A program made the position numbers and the translations under genes. Positions 8,560 through 17,273 of a stretch of DNA of 64,000 nt are shown one piece after another. How positions within the stretch are numbered: position 1 is the stretch's first letter; each line of letters starts with the position of its first letter. The stretch is from CAVRXQ01 sp963831155. GTDB lineage: Bacteria; Actinomycetota; Acidimicrobiia; Acidimicrobiales; Bog-793. The notes under the pieces are model-generated. The model did no database searches and was not told the DNA's origin. It saw only the letters and a list, made by a program, of their open reading frames with translations. The stretch lies in contig CAWHOY010000007.1 in NCBI GenBank assembly GCA_963831155.1, positions 124,001 to 188,000 on the forward strand, in the 5' to 3' direction.

Positions 8560-8849
8560 TTCTGTTCCCGACGATCGCGAAAGACTTCGTAGACCCGCTC
8601 GATCCGTGCCAGCGCCCGGCGCAGCTTCGGCCGCAGCGGCCGCGGGATCGTGCGCCGCGCAATTTTGCGGAGCCGGACCGAGCGTTCAGCGATCCGTGGG
8701 GCCCGCAGCGCGTCGTACGTCGCGCGCGCGAACCGCCGCTCGAGATCGTTGTCGTCCTCCGCGCTCCAGCGACCCTCAGCGTCGAGCGAGTCGACGTCGC
8801 GGCGGGACTCGGCGACGATCTGTTCGCCCAAGGCGTCGGTGTCGTACAA
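8556..8849 (-). CDS. Small basic hypothetical protein in the polysaccharide operon
   Basis: Unrecognised 97-residue protein. The start is uncertain. A TTG at 8849 follows the wzt-like stop by 14 bp, whereas the only in-frame ATG (8972) would overlap that gene by 109 bp and encode an Arg-rich, unlikely peptide. The N-terminal half is acidic (DVDSLDAEG, SAEDDNDLE) and the C-terminal half strongly basic (KIARRTIPRPLRPKLRR). It has no membrane segment. Its stop overlaps the next gene's ATG (ATGA), which supports real translation. Function unknown. Confidence 0.5.
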   Translation of the reverse strand: MYDTDALGEQIVAESRRDVDSLDAEGRWSAEDDNDLERRFARATYDALRAPRIAERSVRLRKIARRTIPRPLRPKLRRALARIERVYEVFRDRREQK

Positions 8850-8863
8850 GGTAAGGCGGCGCG

Positions 8864-10084
8864 TCAGATCGCGGGACGGCTGCGCATCTCTCCGGGCGCG
8901 GTGAGCTCGACGCGCATCGGCAGGTCGACGACACCGAGCGACCGTCCCGGATTCATCACTTCGAAGGCGCACGCCGGTTCGGCGATGGCCAGCACGACGC
9001 CGCCGGCGTTGCGCAGCGAGAAATTGACGGTGTACCGCCCATCCAAAAGCGGCATCGCGTCGAAGCGGAACGACACTGAGCCCGCTCCCGGCGCGAGGGT
9101 GACAGATTCCTCGGCTCCGGTCCGGTTGAGGTAGATCCGTCCGCTCGCGTCCGAGAAGATTTCGATCTCGAACAGCGCGGCATCGACGGCGGAACGGACG
9201 AGGTAATCGACGTGCACGGTGAGGGGCTCGCCCGTGATCGCGTACGGCCGCTCCCCGGCGCCCGCGTAGTCGACCGACGCCCCGGTGATCTCGACCTGGC
9301 GGAGATTCGCCGCCGGCGCGCCGGCATCGGCGCCGGCGCCGGCGAGACCAGGAGTTTCGAGCAGTCCTTCCCGAAAAGCGCGGATCGCCTCACCCGGTTT
9401 GCCGAACGAGACGACCAGGCCGTGGTCGAGGACCAAGATCACGTCGCACATCTCTCGCATCATGTCGGGAGCGTGTGACACGACAACGATCGTCCGCCCC
9501 TCTTGTTGCAGCTGTGAGACACGCTCCAAACACTTCTGCTGGAAACGCTCGTCGCCGACCGCCAGGACTTCGTCGACGAGGAGCACATCGGGCTCCATGC
9601 TGATAGCGACGGCGAACCCGAGTCGCACGATCATGCCCGACGAGTAGTACTTCACCTGATTGTCGATGAACTGCTCGAGCTCCGCGAACGCGACGATCTC
9701 GTCGAAGCGCCGACGGATCTCCTTGCGGGACATTCCGAGCAGGGTCCCGTTCAAATAGACGTTGTCGCGACCAGACAAATCGTGGGCGAAACCTGCTCCG
9801 AGCTCGAGCATCGCGGCGACCTTGCCGCGCACCACGACCTGGCCCGATGACGGTTGCAAGATGCCGGCGATGCACTTGAGCAGCGTCGACTTCCCGGAAC
9901 CGTTGCGTCCCAGCATCCCGATTGTCTGCCCCGCCTCGAACGAAGCCTCGACATCTTTCAGTGCCCAGAACTCGTCATAGGGGATGTGACCGGCGTGGAC
10001 GACGCGCTCTTTCAGCGAAGAGTACTTCTCTTGGTACAGGCGGAAGCTCTTCGAGAGGTTTTGGATCTCGACGGCGTAGCTCAT
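8864..10084 (-). CDS. wzt: Polysaccharide ABC exporter ATPase with Wzt-type C-terminal domain
   Basis: Nucleotide-binding subunit of an ABC exporter that moves a lipid-linked polysaccharide across the cytoplasmic membrane. Walker A is GRNGSGKST (59-67), the signature is YYSSGMIVRLGFA (147-159) and Walker B is VLLVDEVLAVGD (167-178). Residues about 255-390 form a beta-sandwich extension like the carbohydrate-binding domain of Wzt. The permease gene lies 7 bp upstream on the same strand, and glycosyltransferases follow. The extension suggests the glycan is recognised at its end before export, as in O9a-type systems. TagH-like teichoic acid export is an alternative. Confidence 0.85.
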   Translation of the reverse strand: MSYAVEIQNLSKSFRLYQEKYSSLKERVVHAGHIPYDEFWALKDVEASFEAGQTIGMLGRNGSGKSTLLKCIAGILQPSSGQVVVRGKVAAMLELGAGFAHDLSGRDNVYLNGTLLGMSRKEIRRRFDEIVAFAELEQFIDNQVKYYSSGMIVRLGFAVAISMEPDVLLVDEVLAVGDERFQQKCLERVSQLQQEGRTIVVVSHAPDMMREMCDVILVLDHGLVVSFGKPGEAIRAFREGLLETPGLAGAGADAGAPAANLRQVEITGASVDYAGAGERPYAITGEPLTVHVDYLVRSAVDAALFEIEIFSDASGRIYLNRTGAEESVTLAPGAGSVSFRFDAMPLLDGRYTVNFSLRNAGGVVLAIAEPACAFEVMNPGRSLGVVDLPMRVELTAPGEMRSRPAI

Positions 10085-10091
10085 CTCGGCG

Positions 10092-11075
10092 TCACAGTTC
10101 CTGAGCGAAGTTGCCCTCGACGCGGGCGAAAACGAGCATCGCGCCGAAGAACGCGACGATTCCGACGACGAGCATGATGGCGAGCACCCCGACGAAGAAA
10201 TGCTCCGGATAGTTCGCGAGCACGAGATAGTGCTTGACGGTCGGAGTCGGAACCGTCACCCTGCCGTACAGCGCGCGCTGGAAGGCCAAAATGATCGGCA
10301 CGACCGGGTCGATGAGGTACAGGTCCGTAAAGACCTGGAGGTGATGGCGCTGGAATAGGCCGTAGACGAGGTTGTAGCTGTAGACGATCGGTATCACCCA
10401 GAACCACGCCTGCAAAATGACGCCGATCAGGTGCTCGATATCCCGGAAGTACACATTCACTGCCGACAAGAAGACCGCCAGCGCAGAGGCGACGACGATC
10501 AGATCGACGAGCGCCCACAGCATTATCGGCAAGTACGCCCAGGACGGCGCGCGCTGGAACCCGAGCAGGAAAGCGATCATCACGACTGCCTGAAAAAAGA
10601 AGAAGACAGTCGCGGTGCCGACCTGCGCGAGGGGAAGGACCTCTCTTGGGAACGCGACTTTCTTCACGATCCCGGCGTTCGCGACGATCACCCCGGTCGC
10701 ACCCATCAGCGCCGTCTGGAACAGATTCCAGACGATCAATCCGGAGAACAAATAGAGGGCGAAGTCTGGGATCCCCGATTTCAAGATGTAGCGGAAGACC
10801 ACGTAATAGACGCCGAGAACGACGGCCGGGTTCACCATCGACCACAAAAACCCAAGGAAGCTGTTCTTGTACTTCACCTTCAGGTCCTTGCGGACGAGGA
10901 ACACGAACAGCTCGCGCGCGCCCCAGAGATCCTGGAGCCGAGTCCGCAGGTTGATCCTGGAAGAAACGACGCGGGCCGGCAGTTCGACCGGGCTCGCGGT
11001 CACAAGGCCGCTTTGCGCGCGGCGTTCGGCCACCGTCGTTCCGGTACCGCTCGCTATCCCCATGTCGATCTGCAC
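10092..11075 (-). CDS. wzm: Polysaccharide ABC exporter permease (ABC-2 type)
   Basis: Membrane subunit of the exporter, 327 residues. A cytoplasmic amphipathic stretch (LRTRLQDLWGARELFVFLVR, about 47-66) and the WSMVNP motif typical of Wzm/TagG permeases come before six hydrophobic helices. It pairs with the ATPase gene 7 bp downstream. The GTG at 11075 gives the full frame, and an ATG at 11063 is an equally plausible start with no clear ribosome-binding site for either. The 191-bp gap upstream probably holds the operon promoter; TAGGAT on the minus strand near 11204-11209 is one candidate. Confidence 0.85.
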   Translation of the reverse strand: MQIDMGIASGTGTTVAERRAQSGLVTASPVELPARVVSSRINLRTRLQDLWGARELFVFLVRKDLKVKYKNSFLGFLWSMVNPAVVLGVYYVVFRYILKSGIPDFALYLFSGLIVWNLFQTALMGATGVIVANAGIVKKVAFPREVLPLAQVGTATVFFFFQAVVMIAFLLGFQRAPSWAYLPIMLWALVDLIVVASALAVFLSAVNVYFRDIEHLIGVILQAWFWVIPIVYSYNLVYGLFQRHHLQVFTDLYLIDPVVPIILAFQRALYGRVTVPTPTVKHYLVLANYPEHFFVGVLAIMLVVGIVAFFGAMLVFARVEGNFAQEL

Positions 11076-11266
11076 CCCAGTCGGATCAGGCCACGCGTCT
11101 TCTCTGCGCCAACTCGCCGCGCGACGCTCGCCGCGGACGGCGTGGACGCATCGAGGCTCCGACTCTCGCTGAATCGGATCAATTCGGGGACGCGGTTCGG
11201 AATCCTAGTGGGCCTTTCTCCGAACGCCCCCTTCGGCGGTGCCGTCCGAAACCTCGTCTGTCCAGC

Positions 11267-12022
11267 TCACGAACCCGACGCGAGCAGTCGCCGGCCGACG
11301 ACGCGCGCCGCCGAGACGATTTCACGGAACAGCGCCGCCACCGTCCACGACGGAACGTCACCCGCCAAAGGCGAGCGCGACACGGCCTCGGGGCCGGTGA
11401 CGAAACCGCTGAGCGCCCGGTCGGCGGCGCGGGTCTGCTCCGCGCGCTCACGGACCAATGCCGAAACGCCCTTCCGCAGCTCGACATCTTCGGCGAGTGC
11501 CCAACCTTCTTTGGCGGGGCGTCGCGGCAGGGGCCGCACCTTCGACACCGTGACGGCGCCAGCATCGAGTCCGGAGGCTGCGATGAGCTCGGCGCGCTTG
11601 TTCTCCGAGGCGACAATGATCCGCGTCGTCGCTTGCCAGACCTTGCCCATCGCGCGACCGCCGAGGCCGCGCGGGATCGACGGTCCACCGTCGAAGCGGA
11701 TCGTGACGTCGTCGTAATGCTGCAACGCCTCTCCGAGTGAGAACAGCGTCGCGGCGCGCATCGCCCGGCTCGCGTGCGGACGGAGGGGGAATCCCGGCTC
11801 GAAACGCAGCAGCACGGCGTCAAAGCGGGGCGAGAGATACCCGAGCCACGCCGCGAGCAACGGACCGTCGAGACGCGCATGACGGTGCGAGGCGCTGCGG
11901 AAGTCCGGCGACAACAGCTCGACGTCGTGCCCCTCGTCGCGCAACAGGTTCGCGGCGTCCGCGAGCGCTCGGGCGGCGTCGCCACCCGGTGGCGGCAGCG
12001 TCCCGACGACGAGGATTCTCAT
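11267..12022 (-). CDS. Glycosyltransferase-like protein lacking a normal GT-B C-terminal half
   Basis: The 251-residue protein begins like the N-terminal Rossmann half of a GT4 enzyme (MRILVVGTLPPPGGDAARAL, then LANLLRDEGHDVELLSPDF-like segment). After about residue 190 it has only a short helical tail rather than a nucleotide-sugar-binding domain, and no EX7E motif is present. It may be a truncated or accessory glycosyltransferase. The ATG at 12022 overlaps the stop of the upstream GT4 gene by 4 bp, so the two are coupled and the proteins may work as a complex. Catalytic activity is doubtful. Confidence 0.6.
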   Translation of the reverse strand: MRILVVGTLPPPGGDAARALADAANLLRDEGHDVELLSPDFRSASHRHARLDGPLLAAWLGYLSPRFDAVLLRFEPGFPLRPHASRAMRAATLFSLGEALQHYDDVTIRFDGGPSIPRGLGGRAMGKVWQATTRIIVASENKRAELIAASGLDAGAVTVSKVRPLPRRPAKEGWALAEDVELRKGVSALVRERAEQTRAADRALSGFVTGPEAVSRSPLAGDVPSWTVAALFREIVSAARVVGRRLLASGS

Positions 12023-13233
12023 CGCTTGAGGGAGCGATCGAGCTCGACGAGCGAGCGCTCCATCTCATCGAGCACCTTGTCCCACGTGTAGTTCTCGAGC
12101 ACGTAGTCGCGGCCTTTGATCGCCAGTTCGGAGGCCGCTTTCGGCGCCTCGGTCACAAAGCGCAGGCACTCGGCGAACTCGAAGTCATCGGCGTACGTGA
12201 TGCCGCCACCGGAGCGTTCGCAGTGCCAGGTGACGACCTCCCCCGCGGCGGTCGCGATCACGGGGGTTCCAGCGAGCCAGGCCTCCATCAACGTGCGCGA
12301 GAAGCTCTCGTTCGGGCTCGGCTGAACGAGCGCCTCGGCGGCAGCGAACGCGCTGGCGAGCTCGTCGGGCTCCAAATAGCCCAGGTCGTGGACGCGATCG
12401 GCGAGGCCCTCTGGAATCTCCGGTTCTCCGACTCCCGTCGTCACGAGGTCGAGTGGGCTATCTCCCGTCGCGACGACGCGCGCGAAGGCGCGCAGCATCG
12501 AGTCCCAGCCCTTTCCGGGTTCTCTCCTGCCGGCAAACAAGATGAACGGCGAGCTCAACTCGTACCGTTCTCGGAAGCCGGCTGGGTCGTAGTGACCGGG
12601 GACCTCAACGGCTGCGCCGACGACCGCGTGGCGAGGCGACAACCCGGGGGCGATTCGGTGAGCGAGAAGATGCTCCGGTTCGGAGAGGAACCACAAGCCG
12701 GCCGCCGACACGAGGGTCGCGCTGACGATGCCGAGGCGAGCGTAGGGCTCGTCGTGCAGACACGGCATGATCACCGACCGCTCGGGCGCGACCTCGGCGC
12801 CGTAGATGGTCGACCAGAACAGATATGGCGAGAGCACGATCACGTCGTAGCCGCGCGCGTGCTCGAAGAGGTGGAGGTAGAGCTCCGGGACGCGAAAGCG
12901 GTCATTCGCCCACGCGACCTCCTCGCCGGAATCGAGGCGCTCACCGCGCTGGACCCGCTGATCGAGGCCGAAGCGCGTGCGGAGCCCCGCCCCGGTGACG
13001 GTCTTGAACCGCCTGACCGTCACGCCCCGGTCGACGAAGCTTCCAGGCGCGAACTCGTTCGCCCAGCTGAAGTGGGATCGCGCACACGTCGTCAGCACCT
13101 CGACGTCGTAGCCGCGCGCCGCGAAGCCCCATGCGGCCTCTGCGATCACAGACTCCGAACCGCCGACAACACCCGGGCCATAGCGCGGGGTAACAAAGGC
13201 GATCCTTGCGAGCGAACGGTTCTTCCGAGCCAT
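12019..13233 (-). CDS. GT4-family glycosyltransferase
   Basis: GT-B glycosyltransferase of about 404 residues. The N-terminal donor half opens with IAFVTPRYGPGVVGGSE. The C-terminal half begins at FILFAGRREPGKGWDSML, and the EX7E-like site reads SPNESFSRTLMEAWLAG. I chose the ATG at 13233 because it puts the first beta-strand at residue 10. A GTG at 13278 would add 15 residues that look unlike family members. The stop overlaps the next gene by 4 bp. It belongs to the polysaccharide block; sugar specificity is unknown. Confidence 0.8.
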   Translation of the reverse strand: MARKNRSLARIAFVTPRYGPGVVGGSESVIAEAAWGFAARGYDVEVLTTCARSHFSWANEFAPGSFVDRGVTVRRFKTVTGAGLRTRFGLDQRVQRGERLDSGEEVAWANDRFRVPELYLHLFEHARGYDVIVLSPYLFWSTIYGAEVAPERSVIMPCLHDEPYARLGIVSATLVSAAGLWFLSEPEHLLAHRIAPGLSPRHAVVGAAVEVPGHYDPAGFRERYELSSPFILFAGRREPGKGWDSMLRAFARVVATGDSPLDLVTTGVGEPEIPEGLADRVHDLGYLEPDELASAFAAAEALVQPSPNESFSRTLMEAWLAGTPVIATAAGEVVTWHCERSGGGITYADDFEFAECLRFVTEAPKAASELAIKGRDYVLENYTWDKVLDEMERSLVELDRSLKR

Positions 13234-13381
13234 GTTCTCGTGGGGTCCTGTCCTCGCAAGGCGGCGATCGAGTGCCACAAGCGTAGGGGAACACAGCGAA
13301 GCCGTATCTCCACTTCAGGCGACACCGTGCCGTAATGAGGCGTGTGGCTCACACCTTCTGGCAGCCACTCAGAGTGGTGAT

Positions 13382-13387
13382 TACGCT
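13382..13387 (+). promoter_or_regulatory. -10 box, leaderless promoter of the propeller operon
   Basis: TACGCT lies 7 nt before the GTG at 13395. It supports that GTG as the start and implies a leaderless transcript for the first of the two propeller genes. Confidence 0.45.
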
Positions 13388-13394
13388 ACGGCAT

Positions 13395-14978
13395 GTGGCG
13401 AAGAATCGTCGGTCAGCGACCGGCGCCGCTGCGGCCCTTGTTTTGGCGAGCTTGGCGCTCGTCACGCCCGTCACGGCCTCCGCGACGCCGCGGCCGCACG
13501 CCACGTCCTGCGCGGTTCCTGTCGCTGCGGGGGTCTCGTTTCCCTCGGCGTCTTGGTCGACGTGCGTCCCGGGTTCGATCGCACAGAGTTCCCCGTCGGT
13601 TGCCACCTACGACGGCACGACGATCCTCGCCGTCGGCGATGAAGAGGGTTACGTCCACGTCATCAACGCCGCCACCGGAGCCGAACTGCCCGGTTGGCCG
13701 CAGCGGATGAAGGACCCCGGCGGGGGCCTCGTTGCCATCGAGGGCAGCCCGGCGATCGGATTCCTCAACGGGCCGAAGGCGCCGCCGTCGATCATCGTCG
13801 GGACGGGCTCGCGCTTTGTGGCGAACACCCAACGCGAGGTCGAGGCGTTCACGCTGCGCGGGCGCGTGCGCTGGCTTTTCCACGTCGGTCAGGCGGCGGG
13901 GACCGCACCCGGCGTGATCTCCTCGCCTGCGATCGGCAGCCTCACGGGTGGCGCGCAACAAGACGTCGTCTTCGGATCGTGGGACCACAAGATTTACGCG
14001 CTCACCCCCAAGGGAAAGATGGTGCCGGGGTTCCCGATCAACACCGCCGACACGATCTGGTCCTCGCCGGCGCTCTATCACCTTCCGGGCACGAACGGCG
14101 ACGCGATCTTCATCGGCGGTGACGCCTCGGGACTCGACGGGTGCTACGGCGGATGGATCAGCGCCTACCGCGACGTCGGCGGCAGGGTGGCGCTGATGTG
14201 GCGCCACTGTGAGGACCAATCGATCTGGTCAAGTCCGGCAGTCGGCGTGATCAACAGCACGGGGCGTGCGGCAGTCGTCGTCGGGACGGGCTACTACGAG
14301 CAGCCGTTCACGTCCGCGACGAACAAGCTTTTCGCCTTCTACGCGAGCAACGGAAAGCCGGTCCCCGGTTGGCCGGTCACCGCGCCGGGTCCGGCGATCA
14401 ACGCGCCGGCGATCGGCCAGATCAACGCGATTGGCGGGCCGGACGTCGTCGAGAGCACGTGGACGTGCGACGGACGGACGATTCCGTCCTGTCTGGCGAC
14501 GAACGCGTCGAGTGTGAGCGCCTGGAGCGGCCACGGACAGATGTTGTGGACGACGCCGCTTCGCGGCTCAACGGTGTTTTCGTCACCGGTCCTCGCCCCG
14601 CTCTCCTCCGTGGATGCGTGGAACGACGTCCTCGTCGGCTCCCCCTACGGCCTTTATGCGATCAACGGATCGAGTGGTCACTACATGTTCGGCACAACGA
14701 ACTCCGTCCAGCATTCGGCGATCAACTTCACATGCCGTGTCGACAACTCGGCGGCGTTCTCCCAAGTCGAGAATGACGGCACGAGCGAAGGGTGGTATGT
14801 CTTCGAGGCGTGCGGTGGCCCAGAGGAGTTCCATCACGTTGGCGAGATCGTCGGCTACCGCGTCGGCTTCACCCCGGCGCTCACCGCCGCAGGATGGCCG
14901 ATGTTCCATCAGGACGCCGAGCACCTCGGCGTCGCGATCCAGACGCACCTCGGTCTGATCCATTCGGGCCGCAGCTGA
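13395..14978 (+). CDS. Secreted beta-propeller (FG-GAP/PQQ-like repeat) protein, copy 1
   Basis: Exported protein of about 527 residues. A classical signal peptide (basic AKNRRSATG, then hydrophobic AAAALVLASLALVTPVTASA) is followed by repeated blades with SPA(I/L/V)G and DxVxGS motifs, typical of a seven- or eight-bladed propeller. No catalytic signature is seen; such domains usually bind ligands, calcium or quinone. I prefer the GTG at 13395 because it starts cleanly at the n-region and follows a TACGCT box; an ATG at 13335 adds 20 residues. A paralogue starts 11 bp downstream and shares GPKAPPSIIVG-, DTIWSSPAL- and WRHCE-type segments. It faces away from the glycosyltransferase operon. Confidence 0.75.
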   Translation: MAKNRRSATGAAAALVLASLALVTPVTASATPRPHATSCAVPVAAGVSFPSASWSTCVPGSIAQSSPSVATYDGTTILAVGDEEGYVHVINAATGAELPGWPQRMKDPGGGLVAIEGSPAIGFLNGPKAPPSIIVGTGSRFVANTQREVEAFTLRGRVRWLFHVGQAAGTAPGVISSPAIGSLTGGAQQDVVFGSWDHKIYALTPKGKMVPGFPINTADTIWSSPALYHLPGTNGDAIFIGGDASGLDGCYGGWISAYRDVGGRVALMWRHCEDQSIWSSPAVGVINSTGRAAVVVGTGYYEQPFTSATNKLFAFYASNGKPVPGWPVTAPGPAINAPAIGQINAIGGPDVVESTWTCDGRTIPSCLATNASSVSAWSGHGQMLWTTPLRGSTVFSSPVLAPLSSVDAWNDVLVGSPYGLYAINGSSGHYMFGTTNSVQHSAINFTCRVDNSAAFSQVENDGTSEGWYVFEACGGPEEFHHVGEIVGYRVGFTPALTAAGWPMFHQDAEHLGVAIQTHLGLIHSGRS

Positions 14979-14989
14979 ACGTCGCGACG

Positions 14990-16552
14990 ATGCGCGCGCG
15001 CCGTCGGCGCGCTTCGTTTCGTCTGCTCGTCGTCGCGTCGCTCATCGCCTGCTCGTCCTCTGTATTCGCCGCGCCCGACGTCGCCGCCTCGGCGCACGCT
15101 CGTCCCCTCGCGTCGTCCCCCCTGTCGTTCCCTTCGCCGACGTGGACCGACACCGTCGGACCGATCGCGCTGAGCTCTCCGACCGTTGCGACGATCGACG
15201 GCGTCACCGCCGTCGTCTTTGGAAGCGAGAGCGGCTACCTCTACGTTGTGAACGCACTGACCGGCCGGAACCTCCCTGGCTGGCCAGAGCCCGTCGCCGT
15301 CGCGCCCGGCGTCCCGACCGCCGTCGAATCGTCGCCGACCGTCGCGTACCTCGACGGGCCGAAGAGTCCCCCATCGATCATCGTCGGAGCCGGTTCGACC
15401 TATATCGCTGACCAGGAGGGTGGCGTCATCGCGTTCAACGCGAACGGGACCATTCGGTTCAAGTTTCTTTCGCGCGCCGTGTTCGACGAGTGGCCGGGCA
15501 CGTCGGGGGGCAACTACCGCAACTCGGTCTTCTCGACGCCGGCCGTCGGTGATCTCAGCGGCGACGGCCAGCTCGACATCGTCTTCGGCTCGTACGACCA
15601 TCGGCTGTACGCGCTCGACTCCGAAGGCAACCTTCTTCCTGGATTCCCGATCGACACCCAGGACACGATCTGGTCGTCACCAGCGCTGTTCCACGTGCGC
15701 GGCAAGCCGCTCGCCGACGACATCTTCATCGGAGGCGACGCGTCCGGCGATCACGACTGTTATGGCGGCTTCGTCTACGACTTCACCATCACCAAGCACG
15801 GGCCGAAGACGGAATGGAGACACTGCGAACAGCAGACGATCTGGTCGTCGCCCGCCGTCGGGGTGATCAACTCTTCGGGCCAGCCAGCGGTCGTCGTCGG
15901 AACGGGCTTTGGTTGGAAACCCCCGTACAAGCCGGGGACAGATCGCATCTACGCGTACTACGCGGCGACGGGCCGGAGCGTGCCGGGCTGGCCGGTGAAG
16001 ACCGCTGGACCGACGTTCGGCTCGCCCGCGATCGGCGTCCTCGCCGGACAGACGACGCCGTCGGTCGTCGATACGTCGTGGTGTCTCAGCTGCACTCCGA
16101 GCGGCAGCGAATCGATGGTCTACGCATGGAGCGGATCTGGACAGCAGATCTGGTCACAGACGCTTGGCGGTCCGAACGATTTCTCGTCCCCGGTCCTCGT
16201 CGACCTCACAGGGTCGGGGGGCAACGACGTCCTCGTCGGCTCGTCAGACGGGCTGTACCCCCTCGACGGTTCGACCGGCTCGTTCTTGTTCGGTACGAGC
16301 GAGGTCGACGCGATCAACACGGCGTCGATGCTGAACTCGGTCGCCGTCGCCTACGTACCGGGAAGCGGATCAGGATCGGGATGGCGCGTCTTCGAAGCCG
16401 CCGGCGGACCGCAACAGGTGACCGCGACCGGCCGTCTCTTCGACTACCCGCTCCCCACGGTCCCGGGCACCCGCCCACCATGGCCGATGTGGCGGCAGGA
16501 CCCGGCGCACTTGGGCGTCGCGACCTCGACAATCCCGTGCGCGAAGGGCTAG
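14990..16552 (+). CDS. Secreted beta-propeller protein, copy 2
   Basis: Tandem paralogue of the preceding gene, 520 residues. The ATG at 14990, 11 bp after the upstream stop, gives a signal peptide (RARRRRASFRLLVVASLIAC). A cysteine in the h-region is followed by SSS, so lipoprotein processing is possible but the lipobox is poor. It shares GPKSPPSIIVGAGS, TQDTIWSSPALFH, IFIGGDASG, WRHCE and the terminal WPMWRQDPAHLGVA with copy 1. Paired cysteines in the blades suggest disulfides. The role is unknown; a surface-exposed binding or structural function is likely. The two are probably co-transcribed and convergent with clpP. Confidence 0.75.
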   Translation: MRARRRRASFRLLVVASLIACSSSVFAAPDVAASAHARPLASSPLSFPSPTWTDTVGPIALSSPTVATIDGVTAVVFGSESGYLYVVNALTGRNLPGWPEPVAVAPGVPTAVESSPTVAYLDGPKSPPSIIVGAGSTYIADQEGGVIAFNANGTIRFKFLSRAVFDEWPGTSGGNYRNSVFSTPAVGDLSGDGQLDIVFGSYDHRLYALDSEGNLLPGFPIDTQDTIWSSPALFHVRGKPLADDIFIGGDASGDHDCYGGFVYDFTITKHGPKTEWRHCEQQTIWSSPAVGVINSSGQPAVVVGTGFGWKPPYKPGTDRIYAYYAATGRSVPGWPVKTAGPTFGSPAIGVLAGQTTPSVVDTSWCLSCTPSGSESMVYAWSGSGQQIWSQTLGGPNDFSSPVLVDLTGSGGNDVLVGSSDGLYPLDGSTGSFLFGTSEVDAINTASMLNSVAVAYVPGSGSGSGWRVFEAAGGPQQVTATGRLFDYPLPTVPGTRPPWPMWRQDPAHLGVATSTIPCAKG

Positions 16553-16562
16553 GAGCGAAGTC

Positions 16563-17186
16563 TCAGCTGATCCGGGTGATGCTCGCTGCCGAGCGGTCGA
16601 TCACCTTGTCGATGAATCCGTAGTCGAGCGCCTCCTCGGCGGTGAACCAGCGATCGCGGTCAGAGTCCGCCTCGATGCGCTCGATCGTCTGGCCGGTGTG
16701 GAACGCGATCCGCTCGGCCATCATCCGCTTCAAGTAGACGATCTGCTCCGCTTGGATCGCGATGTCCGCCGCCTGCCCCTGCATCTGACCGCTCGGTTGG
16801 TGCATCAGGATCCGGGCGTGCGGCAGCGCGAACCGCTTGCCGGGAGCGCCCGCGCAGAGCAGGAACTGACCCATCGATGCGGCGAGGCCGAGGCAGATCG
16901 TCGCCACGTCGCACTCGACGTACTGCATCGTGTCGTAGATCGCGAGACCGTCGGTGACTGAGCCGCCAGGAGTATTGACGTAGAGCGAGATGTCCTTGCC
17001 CGGATCCTCGGCCTCGAGGAGCAGCAGCTGCGCGCAGACCTGATTCGCCGAGTTCTGGTCGACCTGGGTGCCGAGGAAGACGATTCGCTCGCGCAACAGC
17101 CGCTGGTAGACGTCGGCGGCAGGGTCGGGCGACAGGGCGAGAGTGGCGACAGCGGGGACGACAGGACTGGGATGAGGTTCGGTCAT
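16563..17186 (-). CDS. clpP: ATP-dependent Clp protease proteolytic subunit
   Basis: Serine peptidase subunit of the Clp complex, acting in the cytoplasm with an AAA+ unfoldase. The catalytic triad is Ser104 in GLAASMGQFLL, His129 in ILMHQPSG and Asp178 in DSDRDRWF. Its 207 residues fit the family, and the N-terminal 20 residues are variable, as expected of a propeptide. No clpX or clpC is adjacent, and actinobacteria commonly carry two or more clpP genes, so this may be an additional copy. The ATG at 17186 lies 6 nt behind TAGCCT, suggesting a leaderless transcript. Confidence 0.9.
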   Translation of the reverse strand: MTEPHPSPVVPAVATLALSPDPAADVYQRLLRERIVFLGTQVDQNSANQVCAQLLLLEAEDPGKDISLYVNTPGGSVTDGLAIYDTMQYVECDVATICLGLAASMGQFLLCAGAPGKRFALPHARILMHQPSGQMQGQAADIAIQAEQIVYLKRMMAERIAFHTGQTIERIEADSDRDRWFTAEEALDYGFIDKVIDRSAASITRIS

Positions 17187-17192
17187 GGCCCG

Positions 17193-17198
17193 AGGCTA
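17193..17198 (-). promoter_or_regulatory. -10 box, leaderless promoter of clpP
   Basis: TAGCCT on the minus strand, 6 nt before the clpP ATG. Confidence 0.5.
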
Positions 17199-17273
17199 CC
17201 GGTCACGAGTTGAGGGCCGGATGGCAAAGCGCTGGACTCGGCGGGCTGAGCAGCTCGCCGGACTGATGCGCAC

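Noticed and set aside
10431..11717. 428-codon plus-strand open frame crossing the exporter permease and the gap
   Set aside because: Antisense to recognised genes and low-complexity; crosses two unrelated regions.
17187..17273. Possible clpX or second clpP next to clpP
   Set aside because: The neighbours are a hotdog thioesterase and a propeller protein; no Clp ATPase motif is present.
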